Shown here in pieces: positions 36,655 through 45,288 of a stretch of DNA of 64,000 bases; the first letter of the stretch is position 1, and each line of letters begins with the position of its first letter. The notes beneath the pieces were generated by a model. The model searched no databases and was not told the origin of the DNA. It saw only the letters and a program-made list of their open reading frames with translations. The position numbers and the translations under genes were made by a program. Source of the stretch: Pseudomonadota bacterium (GTDB lineage: Bacteria; Pseudomonadota; Alphaproteobacteria; Rhizobiales; Xanthobacteraceae); assembly GCA_023422775.1 (NCBI GenBank), contig JAFAGM010000142.1, forward strand, positions 124,001 to 188,000, in the 5' to 3' direction.

Positions 36655-36685
36655 TTAAGGCGACTTTTAGTTAAATCAGCCTTAA
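36655..36685. promoter_or_regulatory. Inverted repeat with embedded CtrA-like TTAA-N7-TTAA site
   Basis: TTAAGGC and GCCTTAA are separated by 17 bases. Within it TTAA at 36671-36674, seven bases and TTAA at 36682-36685 match the CtrA core exactly. It lies about 100 bases upstream of the DUF2778 start and 370 upstream of the FecR gene. Confidence 0.4.
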
Positions 36686-36979
36686 ACCCTAACAGATGTG
36701 AGCTAGTTCCAAGTACATGGAACTACTGCGGAAATTGCTCGCGAAGCGGCACGAATCCAGTCACGATCCCGCCACATTTCGACCAGCTCGCCGCAAGCCT
36801 CGGGAGCGGTGTCCGGACTGGTCACAGCGGATCGGTGCCCGGCCCCGCGCGACAGATTTGCCGGTCCGCCCGATCACAATGCCGATTTGCCGGGTCGAAC
36901 CGATCGAGCGAACCTTACTTTCCCGGCGCAGACTTATTATTGAGCACCCCGGTATTGCACACTCGCGGCTTGGCATCGG

Positions 36980-37004
36980 GGAACGACCGGGGATACGTAC
37001 CGTA
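36980..37004 (+). promoter_or_regulatory. Possible EcfG-like promoter upstream of FecR/cyclase genes
   Basis: GGAAC at 36980-36984, 16 bases, CGTA at 37001-37004. The consensus for the general stress sigma factor is GGAAC-N16/17-CGTT, so there is one mismatch. The FecR start codon is 50 bases further on. Confidence 0.35.
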
Positions 37005-37054
37005 TCTCCTCCAATCGCGATGTTCGTCCTTCACGCCCCGAAGGGGAAGCTGCC

Positions 37055-37576
37055 ATGACAATGCTGGCGCGCGCTGGATCTATCGCTCTTGCAGGCTTCT
37101 GCCTCCTCGCCGGAAATGCGGCAGCCCAGCCGGCGAAGCCGGCATGTACGGCTTCGCCGTCGGCGCAGGGAACGCAGACGCTGCGGTGCGAGACGGCGAT
37201 CACGATCGTGTCCGAGAACGGCGCGAAGTTCGAACTCAGGGATCGCAACCGCGACGGCCAGGTCGATTCCATTGAGCTCAGCAACAAGGCGCTGCTGATC
37301 GAGGTGCCGAAGAGATCAGGCCGTGTCCGGTTCGAGGTGCTGACGCCGCAGGCGATTGCCGCCGTGCGCGGCACCAGATGGGCGGTGGACGCCGAAGGTG
37401 GAAAGACGTCCGTGTTCGTCGTCAACGGACGGGTCAACGTCGCGCGCGCTCGCGGCCGCGGCAGGGTCAATCTCGGTCCCGGCGATGGCGTCGACGTCGA
37501 GGCGTCGGGCGAATTGATCGTCAAGCGGTGGCCGGCCCCGCGCGTCGCGGCCCTGATGGCGCGGCTCGGACAATAG
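37055..37576 (+). CDS. Secreted FecR-domain protein with an EF-hand-like loop
   Basis: A 173-residue protein with a signal peptide (cleavage likely after GNAAAQ, near residue 24). Residues 45-160 form a FecR-like beta domain; FEVLTPQAIAAVRGTRWAV and FVVNGRVNVAR are typical. Inserted at 63-74 is DRNRDGQVDSIE, a perfect 12-residue EF-hand calcium loop pattern (D1, N3, D5, G6, D9, E12). There is no membrane segment, unlike anti-sigma FecR proteins. It lies ten bases before the CHASE2 cyclase gene, so the pair is probably an operon. Confidence 0.82.
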   Translation: MTMLARAGSIALAGFCLLAGNAAAQPAKPACTASPSAQGTQTLRCETAITIVSENGAKFELRDRNRDGQVDSIELSNKALLIEVPKRSGRVRFEVLTPQAIAAVRGTRWAVDAEGGKTSVFVVNGRVNVARARGRGRVNLGPGDGVDVEASGELIVKRWPAPRVAALMARLGQ

Positions 37577-37586
37577 AAGCAGGCGA

Positions 37587-39482
37587 ATGAACAGTCGACG
37601 CCTTTACATTCTGGTTGCGCTGCTGTGCACGGGATTGTGGGCCGTCGCGATCTGCCTTGGCCATTCGAACGGCCGGTTGCGGGTGCTCGACCGGATCGAG
37701 CCGGCGCTGTCGGACCTGCGCACCCTCGCCCGCGGCGTGAAGGCTCCGCCCGACCTGGTGACGATCGTCGCGATCGACGACGGCATCGTCAAGCACGGCG
37801 GAACCTATCCGCTGCCGCGAACGGAGATCGCCAGGATCGTCGACGCGATCGCGCAGTTCGAGCCGAAAGTCATTGCGATCGATCTTCTGCTGGTCGACAA
37901 GGGGTCTGCGGACGGCGACGCAGCCCTTGCGAAAGCGCTCGCGACGCGCCCGACGGTGCTTGCGGCCGCGGCAGTGTTTCCGGAGACCACGCAGCCATCC
38001 GAGGATCGCGACGGACCACTCGCCGGCCTGCCGACGGCCGATCGCTTCCTGCATCCGCTGCCGGCATTCGCCGAGCATGCGGAAGTCGGGATCGCCAACG
38101 TGACGACGGGCCAGACCGGCACCCCGCTTTCGGTGCCGATGCTGTTCCGGACCCGCGACAAGATCGAATTGTCGTTTCCGCTCCGCGCGGCCGCCGTCGC
38201 GGTCGGCAAGCCGCTGACCATCGAGCCTGGCCGCCTGCTGTTCGGCGACCATCCGATCGCGACCGCTTCCAGCTATGCGCTTCCGATCTCCTATTACGGT
38301 CCGCGCCGCTCCATTCGCACGATCAGCGCCGCAGATCTGGTGGACGGTCAGGTCGAACGCAAGGACATTCAAGGCCGCATTGTCGTAGTCGGCGCCACGG
38401 CAACCGGCGCCGGCGATTTCTTCCCGACGCCGTTCGATTCGCTGATGCCGGGGGTAGAGATCATTTCCACCGCCATCACGCATCTGGTTGCGGGCGACGG
38501 TATCGTACGCGATCGGCCGGTTCGCATCGTCGATACCGCCATGGCGATCGGGCTGCCATTGCTGCTGGTCGGTCTCCTGGTCTGGCGACGCAACGCGATC
38601 GGCCTGCTGGCCGTCACCGCTGTCGTTCTGGTGTGGGCGGTGGCGAATACGGTCGCTTTCGCGCACGGGATATGGCTCGATGCCGCAACGACGATCGCGA
38701 CCGCCGCGCCGCCGGTCATCCTGTTCGGATCCTTGCAGCTATGGTCGGGCCGGCGAAGCGCGCAGCGTCTCGCTGCGCAGAACGAGTTGCTTGAACAATT
38801 CCAGACGCCGGCGCTCCGTGGATGGTTGACCCGAAACCCCGACTTCCTGCTGGCGCCGGTCCGGCAGAATGCCGCCGTCGTCTTCATCGATCTTTCCGGA
38901 TTTACCTCGCTCAGCGAGACACTCGACCCCGACGCCACCCGCGGACTGCTGAAGGAGTTTCACGCGCTGGTCGACAGGGAAGTCACGCAATGCTGCGGCA
39001 TCGTCACGAGCTTCCTCGGCGATGGCGCCATGATCCTGTTCGGGCTGCCGGCGGAGGCTGCGGACGATGCGACGCGCGCGGCCGAATGCTCGATCGCGCT
39101 CTGCGTCAAGACCGAGCGCTGGATCAAAACCCTGCCGACTTCAATCGCGGCGCGGATCGGTTTCAAGATCGGCGCGCATTTCGGACCGATCGTCGCCTCC
39201 CGGCTCGGCGGCCGAAACCATCAGCACATCACGGCGACCGGAGACACCGTGAACGTGTCGAGCCGCCTGATGGAAGTCGCCGCGCGGAACGACGTCCGGC
39301 TGGCGGTGAGCGATACGCTGCGCGCCGAGGCCGAACGCACAGGCACCCTGCTGAAGGCCGGCAGCCTCGAGGGGCCTGTCGAGGCGCAGATTCGCGGCAG
39401 GTCCGGCTCGCTCGCCGTCTGGCTGTGGCGAAGCGGGGATCCGCCGATGGAAAACGGCGCACATCCCCACGCAGCGGAATGA
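37587..39482 (+). CDS. CHASE2 sensor/class III adenylate cyclase
   Basis: A 631-residue inner-membrane enzyme. An N-terminal membrane helix is followed by a CHASE2 extracytoplasmic sensor domain (about 35-300; VVTIVAIDDGIVKHGG-like opening, PRTEIARIVDAIAQF) and two or three membrane helices at 310-380. The cyclase domain spans about 425-600, with metal-site VVFIDLSGFTSL and FLGDGAMILFGLP and the late GDTVNVSSRLME. It should make cAMP from ATP in response to a periplasmic signal, perhaps through the FecR protein encoded just upstream. Confidence 0.9.
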   Translation: MNSRRLYILVALLCTGLWAVAICLGHSNGRLRVLDRIEPALSDLRTLARGVKAPPDLVTIVAIDDGIVKHGGTYPLPRTEIARIVDAIAQFEPKVIAIDLLLVDKGSADGDAALAKALATRPTVLAAAAVFPETTQPSEDRDGPLAGLPTADRFLHPLPAFAEHAEVGIANVTTGQTGTPLSVPMLFRTRDKIELSFPLRAAAVAVGKPLTIEPGRLLFGDHPIATASSYALPISYYGPRRSIRTISAADLVDGQVERKDIQGRIVVVGATATGAGDFFPTPFDSLMPGVEIISTAITHLVAGDGIVRDRPVRIVDTAMAIGLPLLLVGLLVWRRNAIGLLAVTAVVLVWAVANTVAFAHGIWLDAATTIATAAPPVILFGSLQLWSGRRSAQRLAAQNELLEQFQTPALRGWLTRNPDFLLAPVRQNAAVVFIDLSGFTSLSETLDPDATRGLLKEFHALVDREVTQCCGIVTSFLGDGAMILFGLPAEAADDATRAAECSIALCVKTERWIKTLPTSIAARIGFKIGAHFGPIVASRLGGRNHQHITATGDTVNVSSRLMEVAARNDVRLAVSDTLRAEAERTGTLLKAGSLEGPVEAQIRGRSGSLAVWLWRSGDPPMENGAHPHAAE

Positions 39483-39487
39483 TCGGC

Positions 39488-41035
39488 CTATCGCAACTCC
39501 AGCGGCGGAGATCGGTCCAGCACCTCGCCCGTCGGCCCTTGCAGCAAATCCAGTGCGTAGGTCTCGATCAGCAGCGGCCCGCGCTTGCGCTGAACCTCGC
39601 CCACCCGTTCGACACGGGAGAACCTGTCCTTCATGTAGGGCGTGTCGCCGAGCCGCGCTTCATACACGTACAGAATCCTGCCGGCAAGCTGCGCCGCTTC
39701 AGGCTCGGGCAAGTTGACCCAGCGAATGCGCTGGCCCACCTGCGCGACGCATGTACCCTTCGGCAGATAGAACGCGAGCCAGCTTGTGGTGCCGTAGTCG
39801 GGCGCGAGCACGCAGGTAGCGCCGGCGCGCGCCCTCGCCGCCTCGATGGCGTCAGCCGTTTCGCGCCAGCCAACGCCGACGCTGCGCACGGTCACATCCC
39901 GGCGATAGCCGGAGAGCACGCCGGTGTTGGCCTGCACGACCAGCAGGACAAACATCAGGACGCCCGAGGGCACGGCCCAGCGCCGGCAGAAATCGACCGC
40001 GCGCTGCTGACGCGGCTCCCACTTGACGAGATGGGCGGCGACCGCGGCCGCGACTGCAAACGCCGGATAGACCGGGGCAAACCAGTTGGCCTCGACGCGG
40101 GCATGCAGCGAGTGCCAGGCGAAATACGCGACGATGGTCCAGAACATGGTGTTGACGAGCACGCGCGCGGGCAGCGTGCCGGCGCGGCGCTTGAACAGTG
40201 CGTAAAGCCCCATCGCGCCGAGGACCCAGACCAGCGGCGTCGCGAACGCAATCTGCGTCGGGATCAGTTCGGCGATGAAGACCGGGCGGAAGTCCTGGAT
40301 TCGGGCCCGGCCCATCTGCTTGATGAAGGAAACCCAGCCGTGATCGGCGTTCCAGAGAATGACCGGCGCAAACAGCAGGAGTGCGACGAGGCCACCGAGG
40401 TAGAGCCACGGCGAGATCAGCCAGCGCCGCAAACTCGGAACGGCAGCCAGCCAGATCAGGATCGCCGGCCCAAAGAACAGCGCGGTGTATTTCGACAGCA
40501 GTGCGCAACCGGCCGCGGCGCCGACCGCCAGCCACCACGCGCCACGCCCGGTCTGCCAGACCTTGGCGAGCGCGAACAGCAGGAAGCTCGAAGCCACCAG
40601 CAGCGGCGCATCCGGCGTCACGATCATGGTGCCGACGGCGGTCATCAGCGCGACGTTCAGCAGAAGCGTCGCGGTCGAGGCCGCCCGCCTGTCGCCAAAC
40701 AGGATCAACGTGGCCTGGTACACCGCCCAGCTCATCGGCAGCGCCAGCAGGATCGACACCAACCGCACGCCCAACTCGGTGTTGCCCGCAAGCAGGGTCC
40801 CGAGCCGGATCACCACGGCGACCATCGGCGGATGATCGTAGTAACCGCCGGCGAGATGCTTCGACCACGTCCAGTAATAGGCTTCGTCGAAGGTGATCGG
40901 CGTGCAGGCGGCGGCGGCGATGCGCAGCACGACCAGCGCCAGGATCGCCAGCGCCGTCATGAGGCCAAGTCGCACCTCGTCAAGTCGCACCTCGTCAAGC
41001 CGCGCCTCGTCAAGCCGCGCCTCGTCCGGTTTCAT
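39488..41035 (-). CDS. Glycosyltransferase family 39 (ArnT/PMT-type) membrane protein
   Basis: About 515 residues with ten or more membrane segments. TPITFDEAYYWTWSKHLAGGYYDHPPMV near residue 45 is the PMT_2/ArnT motif; its key part is DEAYYW and DHPP. These enzymes move a sugar from a polyprenyl phosphate to lipid or protein on the periplasmic side. The start at 41035 gives MKP followed by four five-residue repeats. The gene follows the GT2 gene, which may make the polyprenyl-linked donor. Confidence 0.87.
   Translation of the reverse strand: MKPDEARLDEARLDEVRLDEVRLGLMTALAILALVVLRIAAAACTPITFDEAYYWTWSKHLAGGYYDHPPMVAVVIRLGTLLAGNTELGVRLVSILLALPMSWAVYQATLILFGDRRAASTATLLLNVALMTAVGTMIVTPDAPLLVASSFLLFALAKVWQTGRGAWWLAVGAAAGCALLSKYTALFFGPAILIWLAAVPSLRRWLISPWLYLGGLVALLLFAPVILWNADHGWVSFIKQMGRARIQDFRPVFIAELIPTQIAFATPLVWVLGAMGLYALFKRRAGTLPARVLVNTMFWTIVAYFAWHSLHARVEANWFAPVYPAFAVAAAVAAHLVKWEPRQQRAVDFCRRWAVPSGVLMFVLLVVQANTGVLSGYRRDVTVRSVGVGWRETADAIEAARARAGATCVLAPDYGTTSWLAFYLPKGTCVAQVGQRIRWVNLPEPEAAQLAGRILYVYEARLGDTPYMKDRFSRVERVGEVQRKRGPLLIETYALDLLQGPTGEVLDRSPPLELR
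40967..41026. repeat. Four tandem 15-base repeats in the start of the GT39 gene
   Basis: Two units of aagtcgcacctcgtc then two of aagccgcgcctcgtc, contiguous and in frame. On the coding strand they give DEARL, DEARL, DEVRL, DEVRL right after MKP. Confidence 0.95.
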
Positions 41036-41042
41036 TGGTCGG

Positions 41043-42176
41043 TCATCGCTTGCGCCAGACGAACATTCCCGACATTGCATAGTTCCAGACCACGCCCATC
41101 AGCGCGCCGGCAAGCCCCGCGAGCCACCAGATCGGCTCCTGCTCGAAGACCGAAAACGCCACCCCGACGTTGGCAAGCAGGCCGACGCCGCAAACCAGAT
41201 AGAACAGCAACAGGCCGCGCAGGATCGCAAAGCCCTTCAGCCGCTGGTCGCGATAGGTGAGAAAGTTGTTCAGGATGAAATTGCTGGTCATGGCGATCAG
41301 CGCACCCGCGGCCTGCGCCTCCGCAAACGGCTTGTTGAATATTTCGTGCGCGATGAACAACGTAACCAGATGCACGACGAGGCCGGTGCCCCCGACCATG
41401 GCGAACATCAGGAAGCGCAGCGACACCACGTCGTGCGTCAGCTTCGCCAGCACCAGGCCGAGGAAATCCAGCGCCACCATCGAATCGAGCTTGCTCTCGC
41501 CATGCTGGCGCGAGCCGAAGGTGAAGGGAATTTCAATCGTCCGCAGCTTGCCCTGCGCGGAAGCCACAATGTCGAGCAGTATCTTGAAGCCCTGGGTGGA
41601 GAGTTGCGGCGCCAGTTCCTCGAAGCGGTCACGGCGGATCATGAAGAAACCGCTCATGGGATCGGCGATCTCGACCTTCAGCACGCGCCTGGCGATGTCG
41701 GTTGCCAGCGCGCTGATGCCGGCACGCTGCTTGTTGAAGCTGTCGGCACTCCCGCCCTCGATATAGCGGCTGCCGACGACGAGTTCCGCCTCGCCGCTCT
41801 GCAGCAGGCCGACCATCTTCGGCAGTTGCGTTTCGTCGTGCTGCAGATCGGCGTCCATGACCGCCGCAACAGGGGCGCTCGACGCCAGGATGCCCTCGAT
41901 GCAGGCGCCGGACAGCCCGCGCCGCCCGATCCGGCGGATACAGCGAACCCGCGGATCCTTCCGCGCCAGGCCCCGCAGCACTTCCCACGTACCGTCAGGG
42001 GAATTGTCGTCGACAAAGACGACCTCCCAGGGGATGCCGGCCAGCGTCGCATCCAGCCTCCGGTAAAGAACCGTCACATTGTCGCGCTCGTTGAAGGTCG
42101 GGACGACAACGGAAAGCTGCGGCAAACCGGCGGCCTGCGACAGGGCTTCGGTCCCCGGTTTGCTGATGTCATTCAT
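41043..42176 (-). CDS. Polyprenyl-phosphate glycosyltransferase (GT2) with GtrA-like C-terminal domain
   Basis: A 377-residue protein. The GT2 domain starts LSVVVPTFNERDNV near residue 21 and contains DDNSPDGTWEVL and the DxD motif MDADLQHDE near 110. Residues 245-377 hold four membrane segments of the GtrA type. It is like dolichol-phosphate mannose synthases and should load a sugar on undecaprenyl phosphate. It precedes the GT39 gene by seven bases, so they likely form one pathway. The ATG at 42176 was chosen; an upstream start at 42215 is possible. Confidence 0.9.
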   Translation of the reverse strand: MNDISKPGTEALSQAAGLPQLSVVVPTFNERDNVTVLYRRLDATLAGIPWEVVFVDDNSPDGTWEVLRGLARKDPRVRCIRRIGRRGLSGACIEGILASSAPVAAVMDADLQHDETQLPKMVGLLQSGEAELVVGSRYIEGGSADSFNKQRAGISALATDIARRVLKVEIADPMSGFFMIRRDRFEELAPQLSTQGFKILLDIVASAQGKLRTIEIPFTFGSRQHGESKLDSMVALDFLGLVLAKLTHDVVSLRFLMFAMVGGTGLVVHLVTLFIAHEIFNKPFAEAQAAGALIAMTSNFILNNFLTYRDQRLKGFAILRGLLLFYLVCGVGLLANVGVAFSVFEQEPIWWLAGLAGALMGVVWNYAMSGMFVWRKR

Positions 42177-42431
42177 GGTGGCCAGCGGTATATCTGCCGC
42201 CGCCGGACATGCCAAGGTGAGCCTTGGAACTGAAGGTTAGTGGGGATAACGGCCAAAACAGCCGCAAAAATGCCAACGACCACGAACAGAGGGCGCGCGT
42301 ACATCCGGCGCTGCCAAACTATTCATGGTCGTCCCAGCGCCGGAGCCTTGAAGCATCAACGTCGCCGTTGGCAACGAGATAGGAACGCTGGAGGCACTCC
42401 GCAAGGGGGGCTCCTATCGGCAGTCAGGCAA

Positions 42432-42629
42432 CTAGTTCGGCACTTCCCGAATCACCGGCCCTCGGGGAGCGGGCGCAACGGGAGCCGACTCTACCGCTTG
42501 CGCCGGCTGGACGCCGGCCGGCTTGGGGGGCTTTCCGAGCTGCCCGATCGGCCCGAAGACGACTGCCGCCACCAGTACAATCGAAGCGACGATGGCTCCC
42601 AGAATTCCGGCTATCGACTGAGAATTCAT
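42432..42629 (-). CDS. Small single-pass membrane protein, 65 residues
   Basis: MNSQSIAGILGAIVASIVLV begins a single membrane helix, followed by a Pro-rich tail ending GPVIREVPN. GAGGGAAC precedes the ATG at 42629. It has no family I can name. The 255 bases between it and the GT2 gene show no other gene. Confidence 0.5.
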   Translation of the reverse strand: MNSQSIAGILGAIVASIVLVAAVVFGPIGQLGKPPKPAGVQPAQAVESAPVAPAPRGPVIREVPN

Positions 42630-42845
42630 TCCCGACTGTTCCCTCGCCTGATTGGGAACTAATATCACGGAAAAGAGTCCGGGAGGAATAGCGGCCAAGG
42701 TCGCAATCGATACATCTGGGTACCGGCATGGCGCTTCAAAATGTCACCATGCCAGCGCCTCGTAACCGACAAGCAAGAACCGCGATTCCATCCTAAACAT
42801 GGCAGAGTCTTGCCATTTGGTTTGACATTGGAACAGGGGAACAAG

Positions 42846-43532
42846 ATGTCGAATACAGTCGAGGGCAAACCGGCCGGGAAATCCGGACGGCGCAGCCGGA
42901 AGGGAGAAAGCAGGAAGGCCGAGGGCAAGAAAACCGACGGCAAGAAGACCGCTGCCAGGAAGAGCCCGCCAGAGCGCCCCGCGCCGGTCCAGGTGCAAAG
43001 CCTGGAACAGGATCAGCTCCTGCAGCCGCTGCCGGCCCACGCGGAGAGCCCGAAGGTGCAGGAGCCGCCGCCGGCCATCGACGAGCCTGCTGTTGCCGAG
43101 CCTGCTGTTGCCGAGCCGGTTGTTGCCGTCGTCGCCGAGCCCGAGCCGTCGGCCGCTGCGCCCTCGCCCGCCGAGCCCGTCCCGGTCGAGCTTGCGACAA
43201 TCGAACCTGAACCTGTACTGGCCGAACCTGCACGCGCCGAACCCGCGACGGCCGAGCTCTCACCGGTAAGCTTGCAGACGATCGCGAACGCCTATCGCGA
43301 CTACACCAGGAAATCGTTCGAGGATTTCGGATCGTTCTTCGAGCAGCTGAGCAGCGCCCGGTCGCTCGAAAGGGCGATGTCGGTTCACACGGAATTTGTG
43401 AAGCGGGCTTACGAGACCTCCGTTGCCGAGTCGCAGAAGATCTGCGAACTCCACAGCAAGCTTGCCCGGCAGACCTTTCAACCCCTGCAAGGCCTGGTCG
43501 GCATGCCCCGGGAAACGCGCGGAAAGTCCTGA
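42846..43532 (+). CDS. Phasin family protein with Lys-rich and Ala/Glu/Pro-rich N-terminal half
   Basis: A 228-residue protein; AGGGGAA precedes the ATG at 42846. Residues 1-45 are Lys/Arg/Gly-rich, 46-140 a low-complexity linker with AVAEPAVAEPVVA-type repeats, and 145-228 a phasin domain (ANAYRDYTRKSFEDFGSFFE, then SLERAMSVHTEFVKRAYET). Phasins coat polyhydroxyalkanoate granules. The long charged extension is reminiscent of PhaF-type phasins that bind nucleic acid, but this is inference. Confidence 0.82.
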   Translation: MSNTVEGKPAGKSGRRSRKGESRKAEGKKTDGKKTAARKSPPERPAPVQVQSLEQDQLLQPLPAHAESPKVQEPPPAIDEPAVAEPAVAEPVVAVVAEPEPSAAAPSPAEPVPVELATIEPEPVLAEPARAEPATAELSPVSLQTIANAYRDYTRKSFEDFGSFFEQLSSARSLERAMSVHTEFVKRAYETSVAESQKICELHSKLARQTFQPLQGLVGMPRETRGKS

Positions 43533-43732
43533 AGCATTGCGCCCACTGGTTCGATCATGCCCGTGGAGCCCGTGCCTCGCTCCGGCTTCGTTTCGAGGCC
43601 GGTCCCGCCCCGCGCATGTAATGCCGTTCCGGCCGATATCGGCCTTCCCAGGCCCGCACGATCCTGGCGGTGAGCTTCGATACCCAACGGAGAATTCCCA
43701 TCGAACGATCCTTTCGTCCCGCAATCCAGAAG

Positions 43733-45241
43733 TCAGGCGCCGAGCTGGCCCGTCAGCCGCTCGTGAAACGAGGAACTGCGCTGGTCGAGGCCCGTGAAGG
43801 TGATGGTGGCGCCGTGATCGCGATACTTGGTTTCGATCGAATCCAGCGCCGCGACGCTTGACGCATCCCAAATCTGGGAATGGGTGAGATCGATCAGGAC
43901 ACGCTTGGGATCGTCGCCGTAGGCGAAACGCTCCACCAGATCGTTGCTGCTGCCGAAAAACAGCGGCCCGTGGACATCATAGCGAACCGACATCCCGTCC
44001 GCGCTCAGGGTGCGTTCCGCACGAATGACATGAGCAACCCGGCGGGCAAACAACACCATCGCCAGCATCACGCCCACGGCGATCCCAATCGCAAGATTGC
44101 CGGTGACGACTGTTACCGCAATGGTGGTCACCATGACCAGCGTTTCCGGGATCGGCATGCGCTTGAGCGTCGCCGGGTTGACGCTGTGCCAATCGATCGT
44201 CTTGAGCGCGGCAATCATCATCACGGCGGCGAGCGCGACCATCGGGATCTGCGCCATCAGGTCGCTGAGCGCCGTCACCAGCACCAGCAGCACGAGGGCA
44301 GCGACCGCCGTCGAAATCCGGGTACGGCCCTGCCCGATCTTCACATTGACGACGGTCTGGGCGATCATCGCGCAACCGCCGATGCCGCCATAAAAGCCGG
44401 CGGCGATGTTGGCGATGCCCAGCGCCCAGGATTCCTTGCCCTTGTGCGACCGCGTGTCGGTCAGGTCGTCGACCAGCTTGGCCGTCAGCAGCGTTTCCAG
44501 AAGGCCGACGAAGGCGACGCTGATCGCGGTCGGCCAGATGATGCGCAGCGTGTCGAGGTCGAGCGGGACGGCAAACGCCGTGATGCCGGGCAGTCCGGGC
44601 GCCATCGCGCCCTCGCCGCCGACATTGGGAACCGTCAGGTGTCCGAGGATCACGATCGACGTCACCACGATGATGGCGACCAGCGGCGCCGGCACTGATG
44701 TCGTGATGCGCGGCATCAGAAGGACGATGGCCATCGTCAACGCGAACAACGGATAGACGAGCCACGGGACGTTGAAGATATGCGGCACCTGCGCGGCGAA
44801 GATGAGAATGCCGAGTGCATTGACGAAGCCGATCATGACCGAGCGCGGAATGAACCGCGTCAGTCGCGCTAGTCCGGCAAGGCCGAATACGATCTGAATG
44901 ATACCGGCGAGGATGATGGTGGGCAGGATGTAGCCGACCCCATGCACCTTCACCATCGGCCCGATCACCAGCGCAATCGAACCGGCGGCGGCGGTGACCA
45001 TGGCCGGCCTTCCGCCGAGAACGGACATCACCAGGCACAGCACGATCGAGGCGACCAGCGCGACCTTGGGATCGACGCCCGAGACGAACGAAAACGAGAT
45101 CACCTCGGGGATCAAGGCCAGCGCCGTGATGATGCCGGCCAGGGATTCACGGACAAAGAGGTTCGGCGCACGCAGCACGGCGAAGATGGACGGAGAGTCC
45201 TCGAACTGCGATTGAGTGACGGCGGAGCTGGACATTTGCAT
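43733..45241 (-). CDS. SulP family anion transporter with STAS domain
   Basis: A 502-residue protein with ten to twelve membrane segments (residues 25-400) and a C-terminal STAS domain (about 410-500; VLIDLTHSQIWDASSVAALD). LIPEVISFSFVSGVDPKVAL near the N-terminus is the SulP signature region. It carries sulfate, bicarbonate or related anions. It is the last gene, 47 bases after the formylglycine-generating enzyme gene, of the sulfatase operon, so sulfate transport is a reasonable guess. A second ATG lies six bases into the gene. Confidence 0.88.
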   Translation of the reverse strand: MQMSSSAVTQSQFEDSPSIFAVLRAPNLFVRESLAGIITALALIPEVISFSFVSGVDPKVALVASIVLCLVMSVLGGRPAMVTAAAGSIALVIGPMVKVHGVGYILPTIILAGIIQIVFGLAGLARLTRFIPRSVMIGFVNALGILIFAAQVPHIFNVPWLVYPLFALTMAIVLLMPRITTSVPAPLVAIIVVTSIVILGHLTVPNVGGEGAMAPGLPGITAFAVPLDLDTLRIIWPTAISVAFVGLLETLLTAKLVDDLTDTRSHKGKESWALGIANIAAGFYGGIGGCAMIAQTVVNVKIGQGRTRISTAVAALVLLVLVTALSDLMAQIPMVALAAVMMIAALKTIDWHSVNPATLKRMPIPETLVMVTTIAVTVVTGNLAIGIAVGVMLAMVLFARRVAHVIRAERTLSADGMSVRYDVHGPLFFGSSNDLVERFAYGDDPKRVLIDLTHSQIWDASSVAALDSIETKYRDHGATITFTGLDQRSSSFHERLTGQLGA

Positions 45242-45288
45242 TGGATCTATCCGGAAATTGTGACGGCTCGTTCAGGTCTGGCCGTTAG

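Larger units (their letters stand above)
36561..37054. other. 494-base divergent intergenic region
   Basis: It contains the inverted repeat/TTAA motif at 36655-36685 and a possible EcfG-like promoter at 36980-37004. A plus-strand frame from 36717 to 37058 has no family resemblance and overlaps the FecR start, so I do not call it. Confidence 0.45.

Noticed and set aside
36717..37058. 113-codon plus-strand frame upstream of the FecR gene
   Set aside because: No family features, Arg/Pro-rich, and it overlaps the FecR start in another frame.
38822..41260. 812-codon plus-strand frame across the cyclase end and the GT39 gene
   Set aside because: It overlaps two genes with clear domains and gives a compositionally biased product without domains.
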